A DNA stretch of 64,000 nt, taken from positions 1,798,001 through 1,862,000 of the forward strand of contig NZ_CP182357.1 of NCBI RefSeq assembly GCF_048571275.1. The letters run 5' to 3'. A program made the position numbers and the translations under genes. This DNA is from Marinarcus sediminis. Lineage in GTDB: Bacteria > Campylobacterota > Campylobacteria > Campylobacterales > Arcobacteraceae. This document shows positions 23,447 through 32,819 of the stretch, one piece after another. The notes under the pieces were generated by a model. The model worked only from the letters and a program-made list of their open reading frames with translations, was not told where the DNA came from and ran no database searches. Every line of letters begins with the position of its first letter. The stretch's first letter is position 1.

Positions 23447-24706
23447 CTATTTATCCTTTTTTAATATCACCGTTGTAGAATTTTGTACTGTTAAATACTT
23501 ATTCGCAACATCAACGATCTCTTTTAACTTGAGTTTATCGATATTGGCTTCATACTCAAAAAGCGGTTTGATATTATCTCTGACAAAGTAACTTCCATAT
23601 AAAGAGGTGACACTGCTTGAACTTTCAAGTGAAAAAATAAAATCGTATTTGGTGTTAATTTTGATTTTTTCTAACTCAGATTTTTTAATTTTGCCTGCTT
23701 TAATTTCATCAACAATTGATAAAATTTCTTTTTCTACATCTTTGGCTTTTACATTGGGGTTACAAACCGCCATAAACATAAATACGCCTGGGTCTTTGAG
23801 TTCCATATTATAGGCATATATGGCATTCACCATTCTTTTTTCATCGACCAATTTTTTTTGTAACAATGAGCTTCGTCCTGAACTGAGAAGTTCACTTAAT
23901 GCTGAAAGTGCAATTTGATCTTTATGCTCAAAATTTGGAACATGATAGGTGATGGCCAACATTTCTACTTGTGAATCTTTATGTACAATGACTCTTTTTG
24001 CTCCGTCTTGTTTTGGTTCAACAGTATGGATTGAATGAGGAATCTCTTTTGTATTTTTAATTTTTTCAAAATGTTTTGTGGCCGTTTCAAAAATCTCCTC
24101 TTTTGAAATATCACCTGCTACTACTACTATTGCATTTTTGGGTTGATAATAAGTTGAGTGAAAATCTTTGATATCATCAATACTCCAATTTTTAATATCG
24201 CTCATAAATCCAATAGGTGTCCAGTGATAGGGATGATACATAAACGTATTATTAAAGAGTCTGAATTGCAAATATCCCATTGGGCTATTGTCTGTTCTCC
24301 AACGTCTCTCTTCTGCAACAACATCTCGTTCGGGTTGAAACTCTTCATCTTTAAGGGTTAAATTCTCCATAAGTTCGGCAAAAAGTTCCAATGATTTGTC
24401 CATATTTTTAGAACTTGATTTGATGAAATAGTGTGTATAGTCAAATGAGGTTGAAGCATTATTAACTCCACCAAATCCTTTGACAATTTCATCAAATTCA
24501 CCCGTTTTGAGGTTTTTTGTTGATTTAAAATTGAGGTGTTCAAGCATATGAGCAATACCTGTTTTACCCATAATTTCATTGCGACTTCCTACTTTATAAA
24601 AAATATCCGTAGAGACAACATTGGTACCTTTTTTCATAGGAATTGCAACAATTTCTAAACCATTTTCTAATGTTTTTGTATAATATTTTGGTAAGCTGTT
24701 GCTCAT
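23447..24706 (-). CDS. M16 family zinc metallopeptidase
   Basis: 419 aa. The inverted zinc motif HMLEH, with the downstream Glu in the AEERRW region, marks an active M16 (pitrilysin-like) half; the C-terminal half is the structural M16_C domain. I chose ATG 24706 because AGGAGA lies 4 nt upstream. An in-frame ATG at 24784 would add 26 residues that resemble a signal peptide but read like low-complexity intergenic DNA. If the longer form is made the enzyme would be exported. It belongs to the operon with pyrD and dapA, as in C. jejuni. Confidence 0.88.
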   Translation of the reverse strand: MSNSLPKYYTKTLENGLEIVAIPMKKGTNVVSTDIFYKVGSRNEIMGKTGIAHMLEHLNFKSTKNLKTGEFDEIVKGFGGVNNASTSFDYTHYFIKSSSKNMDKSLELFAELMENLTLKDEEFQPERDVVAEERRWRTDNSPMGYLQFRLFNNTFMYHPYHWTPIGFMSDIKNWSIDDIKDFHSTYYQPKNAIVVVAGDISKEEIFETATKHFEKIKNTKEIPHSIHTVEPKQDGAKRVIVHKDSQVEMLAITYHVPNFEHKDQIALSALSELLSSGRSSLLQKKLVDEKRMVNAIYAYNMELKDPGVFMFMAVCNPNVKAKDVEKEILSIVDEIKAGKIKKSELEKIKINTKYDFIFSLESSSSVTSLYGSYFVRDNIKPLFEYEANIDKLKLKEIVDVANKYLTVQNSTTVILKKDK

Positions 24707-24795
24707 TAAATCTCCTGATAGTATAATTAATAATGAATATTGAATAATGAATAGTTTGAATATATTTTTTGCTATTGTATTCATTATCTCTCTTT

Positions 24796-25857
24796 TTATT
24801 TTTTTAAATCTGAACCAATGACATCTTTGATGTTTTTAAATCCATCTTTATGCATCAGTTTTAATAGTCCCAAATTAATCTCACGAACCATTCCTGGCCC
24901 TTCAAAAATAAGTCCGGTGTAACATTGAACCAATGATGCTCCCGCTTTTAATCGTTTGTATGCTTCTTCTGCATTGCTTATTCCACCCACACTAATAAGA
25001 ACCGTTTTCCCATAAAGTTCTTTGGCAATGGCTTGGAAAAGTTCATAAGACTTTTGCGCTAAAACTTCCCCTGAAAGCCCCCCAATACTCTTAGGATGAG
25101 GCACGAGAGAATAGTCAATGGTGGTATTGGTTGCGATAATACCAGCTGCTCCACTTTTAACTGCTGTTTTACACAACTCTATGGCAACTTTAGCTTCCAT
25201 ATCGGGAGCAATTTTAAGCAAAACAGGTTTATGAGTTAAACTTTTTGCCATGGTAAAAAGTTCTGTAATAAACGCTTCATTTTGCAAATCTCGCAAATTG
25301 GGTGTATTAGGACTTGAAATATTGATGACCAAATAATCACTGATCTCTTTAAAACGATTGATTAAAATTTTATAATCACTTAACGCATGCTCTTGTGGTG
25401 TGCTTTTATTTTTACCAATATTTGCACCCACAGGTATATCTGCAGGGAAAACTTTTTTTAAATTTTTTGCAACAACAAAAGAGCCTTCATTGTTAAATCC
25501 CATCGCATTTTGAAGCGTTTTTTGTTCTGGATGTCTAAAGAGTCTGGGTTTTGCATTTCCCTCTTGTGGTTTTGGGGTCATGGTTCCAATTTCTGTAAAA
25601 CCAAAACCAAGTGCAGGCATGGCTTTAACCATGGTTGCATTTTTATCAAAACCTGCTCCCAATCCTACGGGGTTTTCAAAGGTAACGCCAAAAATTTCTT
25701 GTTTTAAATCATCGCTTCTAATGAAATTTCTTGCAGTCATGTAGTTATTGATGCTTCTTAAAAAGGGCAATACTCTTAAACTGAATTCACCAAGTGTATG
25801 AGCCGTTTCGGGATCAAACATAAACAATATTTTTTTTAGTCCATCGTATTTAAACAA
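24796..25857 (-). CDS. pyrD: Dihydroorotate dehydrogenase, quinone type (class 2)
   Basis: 353 aa FMN enzyme of pyrimidine synthesis, attached to the membrane and passing electrons to quinone. Signatures are NPVGLGAGFDKN, GFGFTEIGTMTPKPQEGN, the class-2 catalytic Ser in NISSPNTPNLR, and SVGGISNAEEAYKRLKAGAS. It is the first gene of the eight-gene minus-strand operon ending with yggS. The 82-bp upstream gap should hold the promoter, but no strong -10 stands out. Confidence 0.96.
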   Translation of the reverse strand: MFKYDGLKKILFMFDPETAHTLGEFSLRVLPFLRSINNYMTARNFIRSDDLKQEIFGVTFENPVGLGAGFDKNATMVKAMPALGFGFTEIGTMTPKPQEGNAKPRLFRHPEQKTLQNAMGFNNEGSFVVAKNLKKVFPADIPVGANIGKNKSTPQEHALSDYKILINRFKEISDYLVINISSPNTPNLRDLQNEAFITELFTMAKSLTHKPVLLKIAPDMEAKVAIELCKTAVKSGAAGIIATNTTIDYSLVPHPKSIGGLSGEVLAQKSYELFQAIAKELYGKTVLISVGGISNAEEAYKRLKAGASLVQCYTGLIFEGPGMVREINLGLLKLMHKDGFKNIKDVIGSDLKK

Positions 25858-25939
25858 ATTTATACCTTTTTTAAAATTCTGACATTTTATCTAAATTTTT
25901 TTGAAACAATCTTGATAAGTTGGATTTAATAACTGCAAG

Positions 25940-27649
25940 TTATATATTTGCCAAATTATGAAGTCGTTGGTACTCTTTACAAGACGTAATCAACTCTTTT
26001 TCTGTTCCCAAACAAACAATTTTTCCCTCTTTAAAAACAGCAATTCTGTCTGCATGTTTAATGGTGCTTAATCGGTGAGCAATAATAAACGTGATTTTAT
26101 CTTTGCTGACCTCTTCTATGACTTCAGAGATGATCGATTCACTCTCATTGTCCAGTGCAGAAGTGGCTTCATCGAGTATCAAGAGTTGAGGATTTTTATA
26201 TAAAGCACGAGCAATAGCGATTCTTTGTCTTTGTCCTCCGCTTAAATTTGTACCAAATTCGTCCAGTTTGGTATGGATACCTTTTGGCATTTTGGAGACA
26301 AAATCAAAAGCGTGTGCTTGTTTTAAAGCTTCAATGACTTTTTTTTCATCCACACTGAAACCATACGCGATATTTGCAGCAATCGTGTCGTTAAAAATAT
26401 AAACGCGTTGGGTTACTACAGAGATATGTTTTCGTAACGATTTAATATCGAAGTTTTTTATCTCTTGATTATTGAATGAAATTTGGCCTGAAAATGTATC
26501 ATAAAATCGAATAATCAAATTAATCAATGAAGATTTCCCCCCACCACTGTCACCGACTAGGGCAATGGTTTCCCCTTTGAAAGCCTCTAAATTGATACCA
26601 TCTAACGCAATTTTATCATCATATTTTAGAACAACATCTTTAAACTTAATTGACTCGATTTTCTCAGGCAGTAAATCTTTTCCGCCAAGAATAGTGGCTT
26701 TATGATTGAAAATTGTGTTGATTCTTTCATTGGCAGCTAAGGCATCTTGCATGGTGTTGTACAAAGATGAGAGTCTTTTAATGGGCGTATAAAGCATAAA
26801 AAGCGCAGTCATAAAAGAGAAAAATGCTCCCACCGTTAATTCATTTTGAATGACTTCTCTTCCCCCTATGATAATCACAACTGCAACAGCTAATGCACCT
26901 AAGGTTTCCATAATAGGGGAGGTAAGTTCATTGGTTTTGACCGATTTAATGCTGATAGAAAAATATTTTTTATTATGATCAGCAAATTTTTTGCTCTCTA
27001 AATGCTCTGTTGAATTGGCTTTAATGATTTCAACGTTGTTAAACGTTTCACTTAAATGAGAGGTGATATCTGAAATACTCTCTTGTGAACTGAAAGAGAG
27101 TTTTTTCATTTTTTTTGCCAAAATGGTCAGCGGATAAATGGCCAAAGGAAGTACGACTAAACCATAAAATGCCAATTCGGCACTTTGGTAAATGACCACA
27201 CCAATGAGCGCGACAATGGTGAGCATTTCTCGAATGAACTCAGCAATTTGGCTTGAAACAGCTGCTTGAATTCGGTTGATATCATTGGTGATTCTTGAAA
27301 TCAACTCTCCCCCATGACGTTTTTGGAAAAATTCAATGTCCAAAGTTAAGATATGTGCCAAAAGTTTATCTCGAATGATTCGAATAATGTCTTGACCAAT
27401 GTATGAAATATAGTATGCTTGAATATATCGTCCAAATCCTTTGGCAAAATAAAGAGCCACAACAATAAAAGGAAGAATTTGAAGCATCTGCATATCTTTT
27501 GCAATAAAGATTTCATCTAAAAGGGGTTTAATCACATACGCAGAACCTGACGTCCCTCCTGCAACCAATAACATCCCGATAAATGCGTAGATAAATTTTC
27601 GTATGTAGTTTTTATAATAAGGTAAATATTGTGTAAAAAATTCTTTCAT
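25940..27649 (-). CDS. msbA: MsbA-type lipid/lipooligosaccharide ABC exporter
   Basis: 569 aa half-transporter with six N-terminal membrane segments and a C-terminal ATPase. It has Walker A GDSGGGKSS, signature LSGGQRQRIAIARAL, Walker B LLILDEATSALD and the H-loop His in IIAHRLS. It probably flips lipid A-core across the inner membrane. It follows murJ, a lipid II flippase, and precedes pyrD as I recall for C. jejuni. A role in exporting another hydrophobic substrate cannot be excluded. Confidence 0.88.
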   Translation of the reverse strand: MKEFFTQYLPYYKNYIRKFIYAFIGMLLVAGGTSGSAYVIKPLLDEIFIAKDMQMLQILPFIVVALYFAKGFGRYIQAYYISYIGQDIIRIIRDKLLAHILTLDIEFFQKRHGGELISRITNDINRIQAAVSSQIAEFIREMLTIVALIGVVIYQSAELAFYGLVVLPLAIYPLTILAKKMKKLSFSSQESISDITSHLSETFNNVEIIKANSTEHLESKKFADHNKKYFSISIKSVKTNELTSPIMETLGALAVAVVIIIGGREVIQNELTVGAFFSFMTALFMLYTPIKRLSSLYNTMQDALAANERINTIFNHKATILGGKDLLPEKIESIKFKDVVLKYDDKIALDGINLEAFKGETIALVGDSGGGKSSLINLIIRFYDTFSGQISFNNQEIKNFDIKSLRKHISVVTQRVYIFNDTIAANIAYGFSVDEKKVIEALKQAHAFDFVSKMPKGIHTKLDEFGTNLSGGQRQRIAIARALYKNPQLLILDEATSALDNESESIISEVIEEVSKDKITFIIAHRLSTIKHADRIAVFKEGKIVCLGTEKELITSCKEYQRLHNLANI

Positions 27650-27711
27650 TGATTTCCCATAAAGTATGCGTTAAAAGCAGATATTATATCTAAAAGCGAT
27701 AAAAGGATAGC

Positions 27712-29013
27712 TTAGGCTTTAATCAGAGTATAGAATTTTTTAAACCCAAACTCTTTTATGGTCAGATAAAAAAGAATAAACCCACTCAATGTAGAAGCAA
27801 AAGCAAGTCCTGCAGCTTCATAAGGTACAATCAATGCCAATGAAAAAACAATGTTCCATGACAATGCTTTCATGGATATTTTTGCTGCAATGAATTGTTT
27901 GTCTGTAGCATATAACCACAAAGAAAATATTTTTGATAAACCAAACGGTAAGAGACCAATTAAATACATGGTTAAAATTAAAGCGGTATTTTTTGTATCC
28001 GTTTGGGTAAAGGCACCTCTTTCAAAAAGCAGTTCAATGATGGCTTTGTCAAAGACAATTCCAATGAGTGTTGCAATACTTAAAAGAGCAAAAAGAATTA
28101 AAAATGATTTGCGCATGAGTTGTAACGCTTGGTTTTCATTACTGTTTTTGATTGCTCGTGCAATCATGGGAAACAAAGAGATTGATGTGGCAATGGCAAA
28201 AAGTGCCAAAGGCAGTTGAAAAATACGGTTTCCATAATATAAATAAGAGATGCTTCCTGTCATTAAAAATGATGCCAACCATGTATCAATAAATGCTGAA
28301 ACATGGCTTGTTGATGAACCCATGGTGGCACTTAAAAAGTTTTTGTAAAACTTGTTTGTTGCACTGTTGTTAAACGATTTGAAGGTGAATATTTTCAGTA
28401 AACTTTTGCTTTTCATTGCCATAATATGTACAACAACTTGCAAAATTCCACCTGCAATGACACCATAACTTAAGTAATACGTAATGGTGTATTTATCCAT
28501 GTTTTTTGATAAAAGTAAAGCTGCAATGAGCGTGAGATTTAAGAGTGCGGTCGAATAAGCTGTAGTGGCAAAGTGGTGTTTGTATTGCAATAAAGCAGCC
28601 ATAAAAGTTACGATGAAGATTAAGGGCAAATAGTAAAAATTGATGGAGACAAGAGGTGCGGCTAACGCAATGGTTTTGGCATCAAATCCAATGGCAATGA
28701 CTTTTGTGACCATAGGAGCAAATGCTGTTACAAAAAGAGATAAAAAGAGAATAAAAGCCAAAAATTGTAAAAAAACAACCGATGAAAATCGGATTTTTTG
28801 TTTTGATTTGGCATAGGCAGGAATAAACGCTTGTGTAAATGCTCCCTCAGCAAAAATTCGTCGAAAAAGGTTAGGCACTTTAAAAGCAATAAAAAAAATG
28901 TCGGAAAATACATTGGCACCTAAGATGGAAGCCATAAGTAAATCCCTTAAAAATCCCAAAAGTCTTGAAGTTAAAATACCACTGCTGTTTGTAAAGATAG
29001 ATTTAATTAACAC
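27712..29013 (-). CDS. murJ: Lipid II flippase MurJ (MviN)
   Basis: 433 aa polytopic membrane protein (about 13-14 segments) of the MOP superfamily, which moves lipid II across the inner membrane for peptidoglycan synthesis. N-terminal KSIFTNSSGILTSRLLGFLR and DLLMASILG match the family. I use the GTG at 29013, which puts the N-terminus where other MurJ proteins start and gives an 11-bp overlap with the upstream nuclease. An ATG at 29049 would add 12 residues and enlarge the overlap. Confidence 0.92.
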   Translation of the reverse strand: MLIKSIFTNSSGILTSRLLGFLRDLLMASILGANVFSDIFFIAFKVPNLFRRIFAEGAFTQAFIPAYAKSKQKIRFSSVVFLQFLAFILFLSLFVTAFAPMVTKVIAIGFDAKTIALAAPLVSINFYYLPLIFIVTFMAALLQYKHHFATTAYSTALLNLTLIAALLLSKNMDKYTITYYLSYGVIAGGILQVVVHIMAMKSKSLLKIFTFKSFNNSATNKFYKNFLSATMGSSTSHVSAFIDTWLASFLMTGSISYLYYGNRIFQLPLALFAIATSISLFPMIARAIKNSNENQALQLMRKSFLILFALLSIATLIGIVFDKAIIELLFERGAFTQTDTKNTALILTMYLIGLLPFGLSKIFSLWLYATDKQFIAAKISMKALSWNIVFSLALIVPYEAAGLAFASTLSGFILFYLTIKEFGFKKFYTLIKA

Positions 29014-30538
29014 GTATATCACTTTTTTTATAGAGTATGATTTGTACATTGGATTTATAAAAGCCCAAATGTCCTGACATTATAGTTATTTTTTGCCCAT
29101 TTTTGGGTAAAAGTGTTTTATCTTTGGCATAAATTCGTATTTTATGATGGTTAAATTTTAAGTAACCATCATAAAATATTCCACTTAAGTGTGTAATGAT
29201 TTCATTTTGATATGTTAAATTAAGCAGATCAATATTGTTGGCATCCAAGTAAAATTCATTGATTTGATACTCTTTTTTTTCATTTGTGATTTTTAAACTT
29301 TTGATCTCTTTTAATCCAAAATAGTTTGAAAGCGTCTCTACTTCAATATCGTAACTCATGCCCAGTTTTAACTCTTTTGCACACCCATATGCATAGATGG
29401 CTCGGTCATTTTTTTGTTTTAAAATGGCGCTGTCGTTATTTTTATAAATAACAATCACATCGTTGAGCTTTAAACTCTTTTCTAAGTGGTTGATTTTGTA
29501 TAAAAAAGAGATGCGGTTTTCGTATTCCAAAGCCAAAGGTGTTTTATATTTTTCAGTAGAAAATGTAGCCATGATGGGAAGGTGATCAGAGTAACCTCGG
29601 TTTTGATGAAACCCATTTTTGACTTCCCATCTTTTTACTTTGTTGCCATCAAATAAATAGGAGGCTTGATAAACTTTGAATGAATTGGGCACATAGGAGA
29701 TGTTTTTTTCATCAAAAAGAGCTTTTGCAACAATGATATTATCGGGCGTTTCATTATGATTCCTGAATTTATAACTGAATCGTTTCTCATAAGGCAAATC
29801 AAGCCATAAATTGTAATGTACGTTCTCTTTTTGTTCTAAAATATGCTCTTTTTGAACAAACTCTTGATTTAATGAAGTATTTAAAATTTGATTTATGCCC
29901 GTGATATTGTAAGAGTCATTGAGTTTTTTGTCATTTTTAAAGCTCAAATATTCATCGTAATTTGAATTGAAGTCTCCTACAAGAATATAATCTTCACTCT
30001 CAGGGAGAGTATCTAAATATGTTTTCAGACTCAAAGCATACTCAATACGTTTAGATTCAGCCACTTTTTTTGAACTCCAGTGGTTGTTAAAGAGAGTTAA
30101 ACTGTGATTATCAATTGTGAACATAACCTTTTGTATGGGGCGTGCGAATGTTGAATTGCTTTTTATAGGTATGGCTTGGCTTTGTGTGATTTTATATTTA
30201 CTTAAAATACCCAAACCAATTGCCGCATTTTGATTTTTAATAAAATCAGCATAAGCATATTGGGGTAGGGTCTTTTTTAACAGCATTAAAGCCTCTTTAG
30301 ATTCAACCTCTTGTAAAGCAATGATATCAGGATTCATGGACGTAATGACGTTTGAAATATGGTTGAGTTTAACCGTTAATGTGTTGTGATTCCAATTGGT
30401 TTTATGAGGGATATACTCTTGATACTCTGTACCATTGTGATTTAAATCAAAAAGGTTTTCAATGTTATACGTGGCAACGGTGAAATTTTTTGCACATATA
30501 TGAAGAGATAAAAAAAGGAATAAAAATAGTGTTTTCAT
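29003..30538 (-). CDS. Secreted endonuclease/exonuclease/phosphatase (EEP) family protein
   Basis: 511 aa. Signal peptide at residues 1-17 (ends HICAKN), then an EEP fold: ATYNIENLFD, IIALQEVES (catalytic Glu), NNHWSSKK, VGDFNSNYDE (catalytic Asp/Asn) and the final SDHLPIMA (Asp-His). It is predicted to be a periplasmic or extracellular metal-dependent nuclease or phosphodiesterase. The ~180-residue C-terminal region looks like an added beta-rich, nucleic-acid-binding-type domain. The ATG lies only 6 nt after a TATAAT, so the mRNA may be leaderless. It heads the unit with murJ and msbA. Confidence 0.85.
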   Translation of the reverse strand: MKTLFLFLFLSLHICAKNFTVATYNIENLFDLNHNGTEYQEYIPHKTNWNHNTLTVKLNHISNVITSMNPDIIALQEVESKEALMLLKKTLPQYAYADFIKNQNAAIGLGILSKYKITQSQAIPIKSNSTFARPIQKVMFTIDNHSLTLFNNHWSSKKVAESKRIEYALSLKTYLDTLPESEDYILVGDFNSNYDEYLSFKNDKKLNDSYNITGINQILNTSLNQEFVQKEHILEQKENVHYNLWLDLPYEKRFSYKFRNHNETPDNIIVAKALFDEKNISYVPNSFKVYQASYLFDGNKVKRWEVKNGFHQNRGYSDHLPIMATFSTEKYKTPLALEYENRISFLYKINHLEKSLKLNDVIVIYKNNDSAILKQKNDRAIYAYGCAKELKLGMSYDIEVETLSNYFGLKEIKSLKITNEKKEYQINEFYLDANNIDLLNLTYQNEIITHLSGIFYDGYLKFNHHKIRIYAKDKTLLPKNGQKITIMSGHLGFYKSNVQIILYKKSDIRVN

Positions 30539-30544
30539 CTGGAA

Positions 30545-30550
30545 ATTATA
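30545..30550 (-). promoter_or_regulatory. -10 box 6 nt before the EEP nuclease ATG
   Basis: TATAAT on the minus strand, then TTCCAG, then ATG. Transcription would begin at or next to the A of the start codon, and no Shine-Dalgarno exists. Confidence 0.5.
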
Positions 30551-30580
30551 GTTAAAGAATGATTAGTTATACGTAAGGAG

Positions 30581-30615
30581 ATAATATAACGAGTCACTCT
30601 AACTCGTTATATTAT
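30581..30615. terminator. Hairpin after the desulforubrerythrin gene
   Basis: Perfect 14-bp stem (ATAATATAACGAGT / ACTCGTTATATTAT) with a 7-nt loop, 8 bp after the stop codon. It lacks a long T-run but is correctly placed to separate this gene from the EEP promoter. Confidence 0.65.
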
Positions 30616-30622
30616 AAATGAT

Positions 30623-31276
30623 TTATTTTTTGCTGTTAAGTCTTGATTGATACTCTTGAGGATGTTTACAAACAGGACAAACTTTTAAGGCTTTTTTCCC
30701 TCTGTGTACATGCCCACAAATTTCACAAATCCACTCCTCTTCTTCATTGTCACTGACAAACTCTTGACCCTCTTGAAGTCTTTGTAAAAGCATTTTATAC
30801 ATATTTTCATGTTCAACTTCAATGTGTCCAATCATTTCAAGCATTCTTGCAATATCTTTGTGCCCTTCCTCTTTTGCAATTTTTGCAAAATCTGGATACA
30901 TCGTTGTATTTTCATAACTTTCACCTGCAATGGCATAACCTAAATTTTCAAGTGTATCTCCTAACTCTTTACCGGTGTTAAGTAAATTACAGGCTTTTAG
31001 TTCAAGTTTTGCATGCATTTTTTCATTGTTTGCAGCTCTTTGGAAATGTTCAGCAATGTCTCGGTAACCCTCTTTTTGTGCTACTTTTGCAAAATACTCA
31101 TATTTGTTTCTGGCCATAGATTCACCGGCAAACGCTTTCATAAGATTCACAGAGGTTAAATCTGTTGTAATCATCTCCATATCTTGACCACAGCAAGAGA
31201 GTGTTCCTCCCCCCACATTTGATACTTCAACTACATTCCCACATTTGTTACATTTATATGATTCATATTGTCTCAT
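30623..31276 (-). CDS. rrc: Desulforubrerythrin (three-domain peroxide reductase)
   Basis: 217 aa. An N-terminal desulforedoxin-like iron site (Cys9, Cys12, Cys28, Cys29) is followed by a rubrerythrin four-helix diiron domain (FAGESMARNKYEYFA, then EVEHENMYK) and a C-terminal rubredoxin (CEICGHVH ... CPVCKHP). This architecture was described for C. jejuni Rrc, which reduces H2O2. It is divergent from a Fur/PerR-type regulator with A/T-rich boxes between them, so peroxide or iron control is likely. Confidence 0.93.
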   Translation of the reverse strand: MRQYESYKCNKCGNVVEVSNVGGGTLSCCGQDMEMITTDLTSVNLMKAFAGESMARNKYEYFAKVAQKEGYRDIAEHFQRAANNEKMHAKLELKACNLLNTGKELGDTLENLGYAIAGESYENTTMYPDFAKIAKEEGHKDIARMLEMIGHIEVEHENMYKMLLQRLQEGQEFVSDNEEEEWICEICGHVHRGKKALKVCPVCKHPQEYQSRLNSKK

Positions 31277-31327
31277 TCTTAAACTCCTACAGTTTTTTAT
31301 TTAAAGGATAATTTTTTTCCTTGGAGA

Positions 31328-31333
31328 ATTATA
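31328..31333 (-). promoter_or_regulatory. -10 box of the desulforubrerythrin gene
   Basis: TATAAT within GGATTATAATTC on the minus strand. About 20-35 bp upstream lies GAAAATAATTATCAA (31352-31366), which resembles a Fur/PerR-type A/T-rich box over the -35 position. Confidence 0.55.
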
Positions 31334-31410
31334 ATCCATAATAGCTTAAAGGAAAATAATTATCAACTAATAATCTTTTTAATTAACGAATCTATACAGG
31401 TTCATTTTAT

Positions 31411-31485
31411 ATACTTTTAAAATAAAGTATTGTGTTTAAACAAGATTAAACGAAATATCTTTTATTATACACTTTTAAAATAAGG
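31411..31485. promoter_or_regulatory. Repeated regulator boxes upstream of the Fur/PerR-like gene
   Basis: ACTTTTAAAATAA occurs at 31413-31425 and again at 31471-31483. The first is part of an inverted repeat ATACTTT-N6-AAAGTAT (31411-31430). The second overlaps the AAGG ribosome-binding site of the regulator. A direct repeat 58 bp apart suggests autoregulation and shared control of the divergent peroxide reductase. Confidence 0.5.
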
Positions 31486-31493
31486 TTTTAGTT

Positions 31494-31895
31494 ATGAATT
31501 ATGCAGAAGAATTAAAAAAATATAATTTAAAAGTAACTCCTCAAAGAGTTGCTATTGTTCAAGAGCTTTATCTGTTTGGTCATTTGAATATCGATCAACT
31601 CTATACTAAACTCTTAAATCAATTTCCTTCTATTTCGCTTGCAACCATTTATAAAAACATGAATGCAATGATTGAGAGAATTTTTATCCAAGAGGTTAAA
31701 ATACCCCATGAAAAGTCTGTTTATGAATTGAGCAAAGCAAGCCATGCCCATGTGGTATGTGAAAAATGTAAAAAAATAGAAGATATTATGATTTCAACTC
31801 AAGGCGTTTTAGAAGAAGTAAAAGAAAAAAGCAGTTTTTCTATTACCAATTCAGCCATGGTGTTTAGTGGTATATGCAGTGAGTGTTCAAAATAG
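31494..31895 (+). CDS. Fur-family regulator, probably PerR-like
   Basis: 133 aa. Winged-helix N-terminal domain (TPQRVAIVQEL, then ISLATIYKNMNAM recognition helix) and a metal-binding C-terminal domain with HAHVVCEKCKK and the terminal CSECS, i.e. two CxxC pairs of the structural zinc site. Fur, Zur and PerR share this layout. PerR is favoured because the divergent neighbour is a peroxide-reducing desulforubrerythrin. Sensing residues were not assigned. Confidence 0.82.
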   Translation: MNYAEELKKYNLKVTPQRVAIVQELYLFGHLNIDQLYTKLLNQFPSISLATIYKNMNAMIERIFIQEVKIPHEKSVYELSKASHAHVVCEKCKKIEDIMISTQGVLEEVKEKSSFSITNSAMVFSGICSECSK

Positions 31896-31916
31896 CTTTT
31901 TATAAGCTGTTTTGAA
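31886..31916. terminator. Shared terminator, Fur/PerR gene and antiporter
   Basis: 13-bp stem (TTCAAAATAGCTT / AAGCTGTTTTGAA, one G-T pair) and a 5-nt T-rich loop. It includes the stop codon of the plus-strand regulator and the last codons of the convergent antiporter. Confidence 0.65.
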
Positions 31917-32817
31917 TCACTAACGCTAACACTACCATTAAAGCGATTCCAGCACTTTTATTGTAAAGTTTGTTTGCTGTTATAAAGACCAACATCAATG
32001 AAACAATAAGCGCTGCAGTTACATCAAAAAAGTTTGTTGAAAGATTTACATTCAGTGGATTTACAATTGAACTCAACCCTAATACCATCGTAAAGTTAGC
32101 TACATTTGAACCAATAATATTCCCAATGGCCAAATCCGCATTGTTGTTCATGGCAGATTTAACCGAAATCATCAGTTCGGGCAGACTTGTCCCAAATGCC
32201 ACTAAAAACAGACCAATAATCCACTCACTGATACCAAATTCTCGGGCAATATTGCTTGCACTTTGTACTGCAAAATCAGCTCCCCCAATGGTTAAAACAA
32301 ATCCTGCAATCAATAAGAGTGCTGTTTTTGTCCAAGCAAAAGGCTCTTTTGCCAACTCTATATCCACCTCTTCTACTTGATTGCTGTTGATTAAAAAAAG
32401 CAAATAACCTGCCATTAAACATAAAAATAAAATGCCATCAACTAAGCCCAGTGTTCCATCAATTCCCATGAGAATAAAAATGAGTATAGGGAAAAGTGCC
32501 CACGCTGAATCTTTGGCAAAAATATCTCTTTTCGGAACGATTTGTTTGGCCAATAAAAAAACAACTCCCAAGACCAATGAAATGTTAAATATGGTGCTAC
32601 CAATGACGTTGGCAACGGCAATATCACCGCTTCCTTTAATGGAAGCAGAGATGGATACTGCCATTTCAGGCAGACTTGTACCTAAAGCGACCAATGTGGC
32701 ACCAATGACAAAGTGTGAAATGTTGTAATGCAATGCAATACGTTCACTCTCTTTGATGATAAAATCTGCGCCATAAATCAGTGCACCCATTGATATAATA
32801 AAAATGATGAAATCCAT
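31900..32817 (-). CDS. Calcium/sodium antiporter (CaCA family, YrbG-like)
   Basis: 305 aa, about ten membrane segments in two inverted halves. Each half has the alpha-repeat signature: ALGTSLPEMAVSI with GSTIFNISLVLG, and AFGTSLPELMISV with GSNVANFTMVLG. The acidic Glu in each repeat binds the cation. It is predicted to exchange Ca2+ or Na+ for H+/Na+ across the inner membrane. It starts 2 bp after ybeY, so the two are cotranscribed. Confidence 0.93.
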   Translation of the reverse strand: MDFIIFIISMGALIYGADFIIKESERIALHYNISHFVIGATLVALGTSLPEMAVSISASIKGSGDIAVANVIGSTIFNISLVLGVVFLLAKQIVPKRDIFAKDSAWALFPILIFILMGIDGTLGLVDGILFLCLMAGYLLFLINSNQVEEVDIELAKEPFAWTKTALLLIAGFVLTIGGADFAVQSASNIAREFGISEWIIGLFLVAFGTSLPELMISVKSAMNNNADLAIGNIIGSNVANFTMVLGLSSIVNPLNVNLSTNFFDVTAALIVSLMLVFITANKLYNKSAGIALMVVLALVIQNSL

Positions 32818-32819
32818 TA

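Noticed and set aside
29013..29049. ATG 29049 as murJ start
   Set aside because: Adds residues beyond the usual MurJ N-terminus and enlarges the overlap with the upstream gene; GTG 29013 preferred, though its ribosome-binding site is weak.
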